Made by a program: the position numbers and the translations under genes. A DNA stretch of 6,555 bases from Erysipelotrichaceae bacterium (GTDB taxonomy: Bacteria; Bacillota_I; Bacilli_A; Erysipelotrichales; Coprobacillaceae), in NCBI GenBank assembly GCA_021200395.1, contig JAJQGQ010000026.1, forward strand, positions 1 to 6,555. The letters run 5' to 3'. The number at the start of each line of letters is the position of its first letter. The first letter of the stretch is position 1. The notes under the pieces were generated by a model. It ran no database searches. It was not told the origin of the DNA and saw only the letters and a list, made by a program, of their open reading frames with translations. This document shows positions 6,259 through 6,555 of the stretch, piece after piece.

Positions 6259-6555
6259 TTATTGATCATTGAATTTATAACCAATACCCCATATTGTAAT
6301 AATATATTCTGGATTATCAGGATGTGGTTCTATTTTTTTACGTAATTTTCTAATAAATGCCATGATATTACTATCATCTAATAAATAATCATTTTTCCAT
6401 ACAGCTTTATATATTTGTTCTTTAGTAAATACTTCTCCTTGATTTTGAGCCAGAAAGTAAAGTATATCAAATTCTTTAGGAGTTAAATTGATTTCAATGT
6501 TATTTCTTATCACTTTTCTATATCTATAATTAATGATTAAATCACGATATTGAAT
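6259..6555 (-). CDS. OmpR/PhoB-family response regulator, C-terminal DNA-binding part only
   Basis: This is the output half of a two-component transcription regulator. The frame is open to the right edge of the window. The GTG codon at 6513 is an internal Val, because the 14 codons before it continue the domain (IQYRDLIINYRYRK, the usual strand before the helices). The 98 visible residues form a complete winged-helix domain: INLTPKEFDILYFLAQNQGEVFTKEQIYKAVW, the recognition helix region NIMAFIRKLRKKIE, and the wing ending IITIWGIGYKF. The receiver domain with its phosphorylated Asp lies outside the window; whole proteins are usually about 225-235 residues. The wording is nearest to VanR-like regulators, but the signal and targets are unknown. 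No histidine kinase follows; a terminator and then mgtA come next, so the kinase is upstream or elsewhere. A link to Mg2+ control is inferred from position only. Confidence 0.9.
   Translation of the reverse strand: MQYRDLIINYRYRKVIRNNIEINLTPKEFDILYFLAQNQGEVFTKEQIYKAVWKNDYLLDDSNIMAFIRKLRKKIEPHPDNPEYIITIWGIGYKFNDQ

Noticed and set aside
6511..6513. GTG as the start of a small DNA-binding protein
   Set aside because: The frame continues to the window edge with the beta-strand that normally begins the winged-helix domain, so this is the tail of a larger regulator.

Overview
This is strongly AT-rich DNA with short intergenic gaps, AGGAGG-type ribosome binding sites and a standard genetic code (Trp is TGG; stops are TAA and TAG). 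The proteins resemble those of low-GC Firmicutes. A gut-associated Erysipelotrichia/Coprobacillus-like bacterium is my best guess, but this is inferred from composition and protein style, not from a marker gene.

Left half, + strand. The window opens inside a DNA polymerase III sliding clamp gene (dnaN; the first part lies outside the window). An intact metallo-beta-lactamase-fold hydrolase follows after 8 bp, then an intact GH1 6-phospho-beta-glucosidase with a strong Shine-Dalgarno and a plausible promoter of its own. This is not the usual dnaA-dnaN-recF-gyrB neighbourhood, so the clamp gene is either a second copy or a relocated one.

Right half, - strand. Reading right to left, there is the C-terminal part of an OmpR/PhoB-family response regulator (its start is outside the window) and a strong hairpin terminator. 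Next come a full-length MgtA-type P-type ATPase for Mg2+ uptake and, 12 bp after it, a 51-codon single-pass membrane microprotein at 3224-3379 with an excellent ribosome binding site. The microprotein is very short and easy to miss. Its coupling to mgtA suggests an accessory or regulatory subunit of the transporter.

The two halves converge on one compact 30-bp hairpin at 3201-3230. The glucosidase stop codon touches one side and the microprotein stop codon lies inside the other arm. Between the regulator and mgtA, a tandem 11-bp direct repeat (6229-6250) has the one-helical-turn spacing typical of OmpR/PhoB-family operators. It overlaps the regulator's terminator and lies upstream of a candidate mgtA -10 element. 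The most interesting hypothesis is a small Mg2+-stress module made of regulator, operator/terminator, MgtA pump and MgtA-linked microprotein.

No RNA genes, mobile elements or CRISPR arrays were seen, and no stretch longer than 300 bases lacks a gene.
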